Shown piece after piece: positions 57,123 through 64,000 of a stretch of 64,000 bases of DNA (position 1 is the stretch's first letter; every line of letters begins with the position of its first letter). This stretch comes from Paracoccaceae bacterium. Its GTDB lineage: Bacteria > Pseudomonadota > Alphaproteobacteria > Rhodobacterales > Rhodobacteraceae. The DNA is taken from contig JAFMHK010000005.1 in the NCBI GenBank assembly GCA_017854585.1, positions 10,908 through 74,907 of the forward strand. The letters run 5' to 3'. Below the pieces are notes generated by a model that saw only the letters and a list, made by a program, of their open reading frames with translations, did not search any database and was not told the DNA's origin. A program made the translations under genes and the position numbers.

Positions 57123-58082
57123 ATGAACTACCTCGACTTCGAAAAACCGCTTGCAGAAATCGAAGGCAAGGCCGAGGAATTGCGCGCCCTCGCCCGAAAA
57201 AACGAAGACATGGATGTCGAGGATGAGGCCAAGGCCCTTGACAAAAAAGCGGCCGACATGCTGCGCGATATCTACAAGGCCTTGACCCCATGGCGGAAAT
57301 GCCAGGTCGCGCGCCACCCGGACCGCCCCCACTGCAAAGACTACATCGAAGCGCTGTTCACGGAGTACACCCCGCTTGCAGGTGATCGGAACTTTGCCGA
57401 TGACCACGCGGTAATGGGGGGATTGGCGCGGTTCAACGACCGCGCGGTGATGGTGATCGGCCACGAAAAAGGCAACGACACAAAAACCCGCATCGAACGC
57501 AATTTCGGGATGGCCCGGCCAGAAGGCTATCGCAAGGCCGTCCGCCTGATGGAAATGGCGGATCGGTTCAATCTGCCCGTCATCACCCTTGTCGACACCC
57601 CCGGTGCATATCCCGGAAAGGGCGCGGAAGAACGCGGCCAATCCGAGGCGATTGCGCGCTCAACCCAGAAATGCCTTCAGATCGGGGTACCCCTGATCTC
57701 GATCATCATCGGCGAGGGCGGATCGGGCGGGGCCGTGGCCTTTGCGACGGGTGATCGGCTCGCGATGCTGGAACATTCGGTCTATTCGGTCATCAGCCCC
57801 GAAGGCTGCGCATCCATCCTGTGGAAGGATCCCGAGAAAATGCGCGAAGCAGCCGAGGCCTTGCGCCTGACCGCGCAGGATCTTCACAAGCTGGGCGTGG
57901 CCGACTTGGTCATCAAGGAACCTGCGGGCGGCGCACAGCGTGACCGCGCCGGAACCGTCAAAGAAGTGGGAAAGGCCATCGCGGCCATGCTTGCCCAGTT
58001 GGACGGCACGGATGGTAAGAAGCTGGTCGCTGGCCGCCGCAAGAAATACCTCGACATGGGGTCCAAGGGGCTGGCGGCCTGA
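57123..58082 (+). CDS. accA: Acetyl-CoA carboxylase carboxyltransferase subunit alpha
   Basis: With AccD it transfers CO2 from carboxybiotin to acetyl-CoA, making malonyl-CoA for fatty acid synthesis. The 319-residue protein starts [19 protein letters not shown], has [42 protein letters not shown], and the oxyanion motif [16 protein letters not shown]. Its ATG at 57123 has GAGAGGA a short distance ahead. The next gene starts 3 nt after its stop. Confidence 0.97.
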   Translation: MNYLDFEKPLAEIEGKAEELRALARKNEDMDVEDEAKALDKKAADMLRDIYKALTPWRKCQVARHPDRPHCKDYIEALFTEYTPLAGDRNFADDHAVMGGLARFNDRAVMVIGHEKGNDTKTRIERNFGMARPEGYRKAVRLMEMADRFNLPVITLVDTPGAYPGKGAEERGQSEAIARSTQKCLQIGVPLISIIIGEGGSGGAVAFATGDRLAMLEHSVYSVISPEGCASILWKDPEKMREAAEALRLTAQDLHKLGVADLVIKEPAGGAQRDRAGTVKEVGKAIAAMLAQLDGTDGKKLVAGRRKKYLDMGSKGLAA

Positions 58083-58085
58083 CAA

Positions 58086-58628
58086 ATGCAACGACGAGGC
58101 TTTCTTTTCGTAGGTTTGGCCGCGTGGACACTGCCATGGGCCGCTATTGCGCAGGACTGGACGATTGGTGTGATGACCCCGGCAACCGACTTAGAATGGA
58201 CTTATCTTGCCGATACGGTCATGGGCGGCGTATCGCAGGGGCAAGCTACCGTATCTGATGGCGCAGTGCGTCTGACGGGCACCGTCAGCACCGCGAACCG
58301 GGGCGGGTTCATTCAAGCCCGCACGTCCTTGCCTGACGGTCTGCCCGCAACAGCCACCGCCTTGCGGCTCAGGGTGCGCGGTAACGGACAGCAATATTTC
58401 ATTCACCTGCGGACCACCGGAACCCGACTGCCGTGGCAATACTATCAGGCGGGGTTCACCGCAGGGTCCGATTGGGCCGAAGTCACGCTGCCCCTGTCCG
58501 CATTCGTTCCGTCAGGTCGGATGATGCGCGCGGTGCCAAATCCGGAAGATGTGCGGTCCATCGGGTTGGTTGCCTATGGGCGCGACCATCAGGCCGATGT
58601 GTCACTTGCCGCGATCGGAACCACCTGA
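58086..58628 (+). CDS. Exported CIA30-domain protein
   Basis: This 180-residue protein has a signal peptide of about 22 residues (RR near the start and AIA before Gln, so Tat export is possible). A CIA30-type beta-sandwich follows: TYLADTVMGGVSQGQATV, NRGGFIQARTSL, LRVRGNGQQYFIHLRT, WAEVTLPLSAFVPSG and RSIGLVAYG. CIA30 in eukaryotes assists complex I assembly; in bacteria the domain may bind a ligand or carbohydrate. It starts 3 nt after accA. Its last 27 nt overlap a convergent gene. Confidence 0.85.
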   Translation: MQRRGFLFVGLAAWTLPWAAIAQDWTIGVMTPATDLEWTYLADTVMGGVSQGQATVSDGAVRLTGTVSTANRGGFIQARTSLPDGLPATATALRLRVRGNGQQYFIHLRTTGTRLPWQYYQAGFTAGSDWAEVTLPLSAFVPSGRMMRAVPNPEDVRSIGLVAYGRDHQADVSLAAIGTT

Positions 58629-58862
58629 CGCCGTCTTGCGCAGCCGTCTGAAACCAAGCCAGATCAGACCCCCACCAAGCGCCGCGATGGGAATTGCAAA
58701 GGCCATGACCTCAGGATCGTGAAATATACGCCAAAGCGGGGGGCATTCCGCATTGCTGCCAAAAGCGCATGCCATCGCGCTCAGCCAGACAAGCCCGAAC
58801 AGCAGACCAGCACATATGACAAAACCAAGAACCAACAGAACAATTCCGCCGGTTCTTGCCAT
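58602..58862 (-). CDS. Small two-helix membrane protein of unknown function
   Basis: This 86-residue protein has two membrane segments (GGIVLLVLGFVICAGLLFGLVWLSA and FAIPIAALGGGLIWLGF), two Cys in a short loop between them (MACAFGSNAECPP) and a basic tail. The ATG directly follows the TAG of the PPOX gene, so it is the last gene of the ftsE-ftsX-plsC-PPOX run. The two loop cysteines could form a disulfide if the loop is periplasmic. No family is recognised. Confidence 0.68.
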   Translation of the reverse strand: MARTGGIVLLVLGFVICAGLLFGLVWLSAMACAFGSNAECPPLWRIFHDPEVMAFAIPIAALGGGLIWLGFRRLRKTASGGSDRGK

Positions 58863-59474
58863 CTACCACATGGTCCGCTCAGCGCGCCGGGTCCATTCTG
58901 CGTCATAACTGGTGCCGTCAAAGGCGCCATCGGTCATCTCGGACAAGATGTCGCCGACACTCGGCAGACCCGCGCTTTCGTCGCCCGCCGTCCACAACCG
59001 CGACCGGATCAGAGCTCTGGCGCACTGTGTGTAGATCTCTGCGATTTGTATGATGATCACGCTCCGTGGCTGCAGTTCGCGACGCGCGAAACGGGCGCAT
59101 ATCCCGGCATCTGCAGTGATCCGCGCGTGTCCATTCACCCGCACCACATTCGCAGACCCCGGCACCATGAACATCAGGCTGACCCGGCCATCGGCCACGA
59201 TATTGCGCAGGCTATCCAAGCGATTGTTGCCCCGCCAGTCGGGCATGGCCAACGTGTTTGGATCAAGCTCGACCACCACCGGACCATCATCGCCGCGCGG
59301 GCTGCCATCGGTTCCCTCTGGGCCGACCGTGGACAAGACGCAAAACCGCGAGTCCATGATCCAACGCCGGTAAAGCGGTGTCATCTGATGCGCGACCTTA
59401 TCAGTCGCGGCCGCAGATGGCTTGGCATCATAGAGCGCCTCAAGCGCCGCGATATCGGTCACGAACGTCGTCAT
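58863..59474 (-). CDS. Flavin-binding pyridoxamine-phosphate-oxidase-like protein
   Basis: This 203-residue split-barrel protein of the PPOX superfamily shows FCVLSTVGPEGTDGSPRGDD, WRGNNRLDSLRNIVADGRVSLMFMVPG and VVRVNGHARITAD. It resembles the MSMEG_1061-type subgroup, whose members bind FMN or F420; in this organism FMN is likely. The substrate is unknown. It overlaps plsC by 4 nt. Confidence 0.87.
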   Translation of the reverse strand: MTTFVTDIAALEALYDAKPSAAATDKVAHQMTPLYRRWIMDSRFCVLSTVGPEGTDGSPRGDDGPVVVELDPNTLAMPDWRGNNRLDSLRNIVADGRVSLMFMVPGSANVVRVNGHARITADAGICARFARRELQPRSVIIIQIAEIYTQCARALIRSRLWTAGDESAGLPSVGDILSEMTDGAFDGTSYDAEWTRRAERTMW

Positions 59475-60193
59475 CGCGGCGCAAAACCCGCCTCGACAAG
59501 CAGCGCATCGCTGCTTGTCTCAATATCCCGCTCCAACCGTTCCATGAACGCGTCCTTGCCCAGTCCCGGCTCGATCCGGGGCAGGAACTCAACAACCGCC
59601 ACGCCCGGTTTCCGCGTGATGCCGCGCTTGGGCCAGAATACCCCCACATTGGTCGCAACAGGCACACAAGCCTGCCCAAGCTGGTCATAAAGCGCGCTGG
59701 TTCCGATCTTGTATGGCCTTTTTTCGCCGGGCGCGACGCGCGTCCCCTGAGGGTAGATGATCAACTGTCCACCATCCCGGCGACCCGATTTGACATCCTC
59801 CAGCATCTTTTTGATTGCCGCTCCGCGCTTGCCGCGGTCGACCGGAATACACCCAATTCGCAACCCGTATTGGCCAATGATCGGTGCATACATCAAGATC
59901 CGCTTCATGATGAACTTGCCACGGGGCATGGCATTGTAGATCGCAAGGATATCCAGAAAACTCTGGTGCTTGGCGGCCACCATCACATCATCGGTGGGTG
60001 GTGTGCCGCGGACCTCGATCCGCAGGCCGACGATCCAGTTCAAGCTCCAGATCACCCAACGGGAATAGGCATGGCACCCCGCATGAGCCCCAGCCGGGCT
60101 GATCAGCACCCAAGGCAGGTAAACAACCCCAACGACCAACATCGCGATATACATCTGAACGTTGAAGATTAGCGATCGAATCATTTGCATCAT
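59471..60193 (-). CDS. plsC: 1-acyl-sn-glycerol-3-phosphate acyltransferase
   Basis: This 240-residue protein has one N-terminal membrane segment, then the PlsC blocks: MVAAKHQSFLDI with the HxxxxD catalytic pair, IPVDRGKRGAAI, and IIYPQGTRVAPGEKRPYKIG corresponding to the FPEGTR site. It acylates lysophosphatidate to phosphatidate. The ATG overlaps the ftsX TGA in ATGA. Of the three acyltransferase-like proteins in this window it is the closest to standard PlsC. Confidence 0.92.
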   Translation of the reverse strand: MMQMIRSLIFNVQMYIAMLVVGVVYLPWVLISPAGAHAGCHAYSRWVIWSLNWIVGLRIEVRGTPPTDDVMVAAKHQSFLDILAIYNAMPRGKFIMKRILMYAPIIGQYGLRIGCIPVDRGKRGAAIKKMLEDVKSGRRDGGQLIIYPQGTRVAPGEKRPYKIGTSALYDQLGQACVPVATNVGVFWPKRGITRKPGVAVVEFLPRIEPGLGKDAFMERLERDIETSSDALLVEAGFAPR

Positions 60194-61083
60194 TGCAGCC
60201 CTTTCAGCGTGCGTAGCGCCGCAAAGCGTGTCGCCAGATACGCGATGATGGCCGCCAGAACAGGGACCACAAGCGGCCAAAGCCAACTCCAACCGGCAAA
60301 ACCCAAGCCCGTCAGGAACGCGCCTTCATCGGCGGCACGCGGCAACAGCGCCACGGCCACGGTGGCCACGACAGCCCCCACCGTCGCGCCCATCAACGCC
60401 CGCAAGGTAAAGCGACGCACGAACGCGCGGGCGATATAACGGTCAAGCGCACCCACGAGGCGCAGAACACGGATGACCTGTTCGTTCGCCGCCAAGGCCG
60501 ATTGAGCCGCCAGAATGATCATCGCCGCCGTGGCACTCAGGATCAGGGCCAGCGACACCCAGCCAAGCAAACGCAGCCGCGTCGCCGCCTCGACCAACGG
60601 ACGCCGCCAGCGGGTATGATCGTCCAGCACAGCACCCGGCGCCTCGGCAGACAGGCGCTGTCTCAGCCCCTCGGCGTCATAGCCTTCCGAGGTTTCGATA
60701 ACCTCGATCAAGCGCGGAATCGGCAGGCTTTCGACCGGCAGATCGGGTCCGAACCACGGCGTGAGCAAGGCACGCTGTTCTTCATCGGACAGCGCACGGG
60801 CACTATCGACACCGGGCGTTTGTTCCAGCACCGTCAGCACGGCCCACGTCTGCGCCTCCAGCTCCGCCACCGGGGCAGAGATACGGATGGTTGATGACCG
60901 CGCCAAAGCGTCTGACCATCGGTCGGCCAACCGGCCCGCCGCCAGTGAGAGGGCCAGCGCAAATACCGCAAGGAAAGCCATCGCCGCCGCCGTGAAAACC
61001 GTCAGCCGCGCGGAATAACCGGTGGGCGGCACCACACGGTCTGCCTGCGTGTCGCCGCGCAACATATCCAGCACGCGGCTCAT
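60190..61083 (-). CDS. ftsX: Cell division protein FtsX
   Basis: This permease-like partner of FtsE links the divisome to peptidoglycan hydrolases. The 297-residue protein has four membrane segments: one near residues 28-50, then after the periplasmic domain three toward the end (LGWVSLALILSATAAMIILAAQSA, ALMGATVGAVVATVAVALL and LWPLVVPVLAAIIAYLAT). ANEQVIRVLRLVGALDRYIARAFVRRF is the FtsX coupling region. It overlaps both ftsE and plsC by ATGA. Confidence 0.94.
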   Translation of the reverse strand: MSRVLDMLRGDTQADRVVPPTGYSARLTVFTAAAMAFLAVFALALSLAAGRLADRWSDALARSSTIRISAPVAELEAQTWAVLTVLEQTPGVDSARALSDEEQRALLTPWFGPDLPVESLPIPRLIEVIETSEGYDAEGLRQRLSAEAPGAVLDDHTRWRRPLVEAATRLRLLGWVSLALILSATAAMIILAAQSALAANEQVIRVLRLVGALDRYIARAFVRRFTLRALMGATVGAVVATVAVALLPRAADEGAFLTGLGFAGWSWLWPLVVPVLAAIIAYLATRFAALRTLKGLQ

Positions 61084-61757
61084 AAATCAGCCCCCGCAGC
61101 CTGCAATCGGCCACCACCAATCCGCAACACGCGCGCTGGCACTTGCTGTTTCGCCGCCCGGATCAGACCAAGGTCATGAGTCGCGATCAAGATGGTCTTT
61201 CCCAATCGGTTGAGTTCGACCAGCAAGGTCAGCAGCCGAAGCGACATGTCCCAGTCGACGTTCCCCGTGGGTTCATCTGCAAGGATCACTGCGGGGTCCA
61301 TGATGATGGCACGCGCCAGTGCGGCACGCTGCCGCTCTCCACCCGACAATTCAGGGGGTTTGGCATTTGCGCGAGACGACAAGCCGACCCATCCGATCAA
61401 CTCAGACAGATTTGCCTGCTGGTCTGTTCCGTCCCGGCCCGTGACGGTCAAGGGAAGGGCAATATTTTCGGTGACCGGCAAGTGATCGAGGAACTGACAA
61501 TCCTGATGCACCACGCCGATCTTCTGTCGGGCGGCGGCGATGTCATCGCGTGTCATGGTCGTTGCATCCTTGCCAAACAGCGTGACATTCCCCCCCGTTG
61601 GAAGCAATTCCGCATAGCAAAGCTTGAGAAACGTGGTCTTGCCGGCCCCGGACGGCCCGGTCAGAAAATGAAATGAACCGGGCGCCAATTGGAGGGACAT
61701 GTCCGCCAATAGGGGCTGTTGGCCATAGCCGTAGGCGGCATTTCGCAGCTCGATCAC
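61080..61757 (-). CDS. ftsE: Cell division ATP-binding protein FtsE, GTG start
   Basis: This ABC-type ATPase works with FtsX. From GTG 61757 it has 225 residues, the usual FtsE length. It has Walker A GPSGAGKT (34-41), Q-loop VVHQDCQFLDHLPV, signature ELSGGERQRAALARAI, Walker B VILADEPTGNVD and the H-loop IATHDLG. AAAGGG lies seven bases before the GTG; the upstream ATGs (61784, 61790) lack a ribosome site. It is divergent from the zinc-ribbon gene. Confidence 0.95.
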   Translation of the reverse strand: MIELRNAAYGYGQQPLLADMSLQLAPGSFHFLTGPSGAGKTTFLKLCYAELLPTGGNVTLFGKDATTMTRDDIAAARQKIGVVHQDCQFLDHLPVTENIALPLTVTGRDGTDQQANLSELIGWVGLSSRANAKPPELSGGERQRAALARAIIMDPAVILADEPTGNVDWDMSLRLLTLLVELNRLGKTILIATHDLGLIRAAKQQVPARVLRIGGGRLQAAGADL

Positions 61758-61919
61758 ACCGGCGCCCTTTCCTTTGCGTGCCATCGTCATGCAACAGGAC
61801 AGGGACGGTTGCAATCAAACGAAGCGGGAATGCTTGGAAAGCGGTCGCTGCGTTGCTACAAAAGGCCGATGAAACAACGCCATGAGGTCAAATCGACCAA
61901 AAGGCGGAAAAGAGGTGAT

Positions 61920-62681
61920 ATGCGGCTGACTTGTCCCAATTGCGGCGCGCGCTATGAGGTGGACGACGCAATGATCTCGTCAGAGGGACGAGATGTGCAG
62001 TGTTCGAACTGCTCAACCACCTGGTTTCAGCCCGGACGCCGCACCGATCAGACTGCGCAGCGGCAAGCAGGCGACACTGCGAAAACCGCACCGCCGCCGG
62101 TAGCCCCCCCCGCAGCGACCGAGGCCCCGATCCGCCGCGAGATCGATCCCGCCATGCGTGAAATCCTGCGCGAGGAAGCGGAGCGCGAGGCGAGACTGCG
62201 GCGTGCCCCGTCTGAAGCGGTCGAGACCCAAGAAGAGATGCCGCTGACCGAAGCCCCTGACGCGGAAAACCGTGCCCGCCGCCGCGCCGAATTGGACGAT
62301 GCCGCTGACGCCTTTTCGGACGCAGCGGAAGTGGCGGCAAGCCGGCCGCGTCGCGATTTGCTACCCGATATCGAGGAAATCAATTCGACGCTGCGCGCAA
62401 CGTCAGATCGCGCCGCATCCGAGGCCGAGGCCAGCGATGTGGAAACCATCGATGAGACGCCGCGTCGTCGTCGCGGCGTGCGCATGGGGTTTGGTCTGGT
62501 GCTGATTTTCGCGACCGCCATTGTTGCGATCTACGCAAATGCAACAAGCCTTGCCCAGATGGTTCCTGCCCTTGCGGGCCCGATCGACGCACTGGTTGAA
62601 CAGTTGAACGCCGCGCGCCTCTTCCTTGACGATATCGCGCAGGGATTGGCCTCGGGCGGCTCCGGCGACACTCAGAACTGA
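61920..62681 (+). CDS. Zinc-ribbon (MJ0042-type) membrane protein
   Basis: This 253-residue protein has an N-terminal zinc ribbon, MRLTCPNCGARYEVDD and VQCSNCSTTWFQPG, with Cys5, Cys8, Cys28 and Cys31. A long, charged Ala/Arg/Glu-rich region (residues about 45-195) follows, then one membrane segment (MGFGLVLIFATAIVAIYANA) and a short periplasmic end. Proteins of this plan are common next to ftsE in alphaproteobacteria. The role is unknown. AGAGG precedes ATG 61920. The 3' end overlaps the next convergent gene by 10 nt. Confidence 0.85.
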   Translation: MRLTCPNCGARYEVDDAMISSEGRDVQCSNCSTTWFQPGRRTDQTAQRQAGDTAKTAPPPVAPPAATEAPIRREIDPAMREILREEAEREARLRRAPSEAVETQEEMPLTEAPDAENRARRRAELDDAADAFSDAAEVAASRPRRDLLPDIEEINSTLRATSDRAASEAEASDVETIDETPRRRRGVRMGFGLVLIFATAIVAIYANATSLAQMVPALAGPIDALVEQLNAARLFLDDIAQGLASGGSGDTQN

Positions 62682-64000
62682 TCAAGCAGACGGCGGAGAT
62701 AATCAAGTTCGACGTCAGGCCGGTCCTGTTCGGCCGAACGGCGGCGCAGTTCGTCCAGCAATTCGCGTGACCGACGGAACGCCTCCTCACGGTCTTCGAA
62801 CCCTTCGTCAGAATTGAACGCACCGGAATTTCCAGCCTGCCGACCAAGGGGGTCCTGCAACGGCCGATCTTCTTGCATGTTGCCATCAGCCTGACCTTGG
62901 CCCGGATCGTCGCCCTGCTCCTGCGCCAGTGCACGGCCAAGTTCGACCATGCCTTCGCGCAACGCTTCCATGGCTTGTGACTGCTGGTCCAGCGCTTCGG
63001 CCAAATCGCCACGCTCCAACGCACGGGCGGCATCATCCATGGCGCGCTCGGCATCATCCAGACGGCTGCGTGCCTCGTCGCCGCCCTCGGTTCCGGCACC
63101 CGGCAGGTTCCGGGCCTGTTCCTCCAGCATCTGGCGCAGGTCTTCTTGCCGTTCCGCAAGACTGCGTCCGTCATTATCGCCGCCTTGACCCTCACCCTGA
63201 TTCTGGCCCGGTTGTTGGCCGGGCTGATTGCCCTGCTGGCCCGGGTTGCCGCCTTGTTGTGGCGGGCCGTCGCCCGGCGGGCCTTGCTGACCGTCCTGCC
63301 CCTGTTGGCCCTGCTGCTGCTGACCTTGCTCCCCCTGCTGGCCCTGCTGGGGGCGTCCCGGGTTGAATTGATCCTGCAGTTCAGAAAAACTTTCGTCGCT
63401 CAACTCCTGCTGATCGCGCAAGGTATCTTGCAGGCCCTCCATCGCCTCTTGGCCGGGGGTGCGGGGGCCATCGCCACCCTCGCCTTGGGTGATCTGCATG
63501 TTTTCCATCATCTGGCGCAGGGCATCCAGCAACTCTTGGGCTTCGGCCATGCGGCCTTGCTGCATCAACTCTTCGATCCGGCGCAACATCTCGTCCAGAT
63601 CGGCTTGGCTCAGTTCCATGGTCTCGCCCGATTGATCACGCTCATCGGTGCCGCTCGGATCTGCATTCTGGGCCAACTGCTGCATGTACTGGTCCATCGC
63701 GTCGCGCAGTTCCTGCATCAACTCCGCGATTTCCTCATCGCTCGCGCCCTGTCGCATTGCCTCGGCCAGCCGATCCTGTGCCCGGCGCAAACGCTCCAGC
63801 GCGTCGGCAAGATCGCCCTCTTCCAACTCGATCGCGGCGCTCCACAATATCTCGGCCACCTGATCACGCGTCTCAAGCGAGATCAGGTCAACCGCGCTTT
63901 CCAGCCGTCGGATCGCGGTACGCACCTGCAAATACACCCCATCATCGTCGAACAGGTCTTCGGGTCGGTTGCTGATCGCACGCAACAATTGCGCAGCACG
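62672..64000 (-). CDS. TIGR02302-type (DUF4175) protein, C-terminal part, cut by window edge
   Basis: The minus-strand frame is open to the right edge and covers at least 442 codons of the C-terminal part; the true start lies outside. It is rich in Gln, Glu, Asp and Arg. Helical heptad-like stretches (ELEEGDLADALERLRRAQDRLAEAM and ADLDEMLRRIEELMQQGRMAEAQELL) surround a low-complexity Gly/Gln/Pro segment of about 70 residues (GQQGEQGQQQQGQQG type). The end is DVELDYLRRLLDQF. This matches TIGR02302/DUF4175, an alphaproteobacterial family with N-terminal membrane segments. The function is unknown. Confidence 0.85.
   Translation of the reverse strand, partial: RAAQLLRAISNRPEDLFDDDGVYLQVRTAIRRLESAVDLISLETRDQVAEILWSAAIELEEGDLADALERLRRAQDRLAEAMRQGASDEEIAELMQELRDAMDQYMQQLAQNADPSGTDERDQSGETMELSQADLDEMLRRIEELMQQGRMAEAQELLDALRQMMENMQITQGEGGDGPRTPGQEAMEGLQDTLRDQQELSDESFSELQDQFNPGRPQQGQQGEQGQQQQGQQGQDGQQGPPGDGPPQQGGNPGQQGNQPGQQPGQNQGEGQGGDNDGRSLAERQEDLRQMLEEQARNLPGAGTEGGDEARSRLDDAERAMDDAARALERGDLAEALDQQSQAMEALREGMVELGRALAQEQGDDPGQGQADGNMQEDRPLQDPLGRQAGNSGAFNSDEGFEDREEAFRRSRELLDELRRRSAEQDRPDVELDYLRRLLDQF

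Noticed and set aside
63200-63345. Repeat-like CTGCTGGCC units near the right end
   Set aside because: They encode the Gly/Gln-rich tract of the TIGR02302-type protein and are not a mobile or regulatory repeat.

Overview
The window is about 64 kb of a high-GC alphaproteobacterial chromosome. It is almost certainly from the Rhodobacteraceae (Roseobacter/Rhodobacter group). The reasons are the divergent pckA and chvI-chvG-hprK-rapZ-EIIA-HPr block, the rsh-DUF2062-pdxJ-acpS-lepB-rnc-era-DUF1491-recO order, the linked etfBA and 3-hydroxybutyryl-CoA dehydrogenase genes, and an L-malyl-CoA lyase of the Rhodobacter type. Coding density is high, many genes overlap by 1-8 nt, and no insertion sequence, prophage, CRISPR array or rRNA gene is visible. 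It looks like core chromosome with a short accessory surface-protein stretch at the left end.

Layout. 1-3.7 kb: start of a trimeric autotransporter adhesin (cut by the left edge), tRNA-Trp, a small exported protein, gnd and an outer-membrane beta-barrel protein. 3.7-5.5 kb: two tandem, paralogous, glycine-rich exported proteins of a family I do not recognise, separated by a perfect 15-bp hairpin. 5.7-14.5 kb: tuf, a lipoprotein, a cytochrome P450, an M48 protease, a DUF898 membrane protein, parC and an SH3-domain protein. 14.6-20.8 kb: an SDR, a HIG1-type protein, a cobalamin adenosyltransferase, a hemolysin-III membrane protein, etfB-etfA, a DUF6473-like protein and hbd. 20.8-28.3 kb: the PTS-Ntr/two-component regulatory operon and divergent pckA. 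28.3-32 kb: a TSUP transporter, methylsuccinyl-CoA dehydrogenase and a reductase. 32-42.4 kb: recO, era, rnc, lepB, acpS, pdxJ, rsh, rpoZ, folK and a NYN-domain protein. 42.5-49.8 kb: redox proteins, a methyltransferase, ispH, a LysE exporter, an acyltransferase, cdsA, rnhA and a TRIC-type channel. 49.8-52.2 kb: fmt with three tandem deformylase homologues. 52.3-58.6 kb: a PatB/MalY enzyme, an SHMT-like enzyme with a divergent LysR regulator, mcl1, accA and a CIA30 protein. 58.6-64 kb: a small membrane protein, a flavin-binding PPOX protein, plsC, ftsX, ftsE, a zinc-ribbon membrane protein and most of a TIGR02302-type protein.

How the genes fit together. Several belong to acetyl-CoA and C4 metabolism: methylsuccinyl-CoA dehydrogenase and L-malyl-CoA/beta-methylmalyl-CoA lyase (ethylmalonyl-CoA pathway), ETF as the likely electron acceptor, 3-hydroxybutyryl-CoA dehydrogenase, accA, and PEP carboxykinase beside the ChvG/ChvI and HPr-kinase circuit that controls gluconeogenesis in related bacteria. 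A second theme is translation and its control (tuf, fmt/def, tRNA-Trp, Rsh, rnc, era). A third is the envelope (cdsA, three PlsC-like acyltransferases, lepB, ftsEX, adhesin, glycine-rich exported proteins).

The observations most worth following are the tandem glycine-rich secreted paralogues with their intervening hairpin, four 7-bp repeats at exact 11-bp spacing upstream of mcl1, the graded loss of catalytic residues across three tandem deformylase genes, and paired motifs in the chvI-pckA intergenic region.
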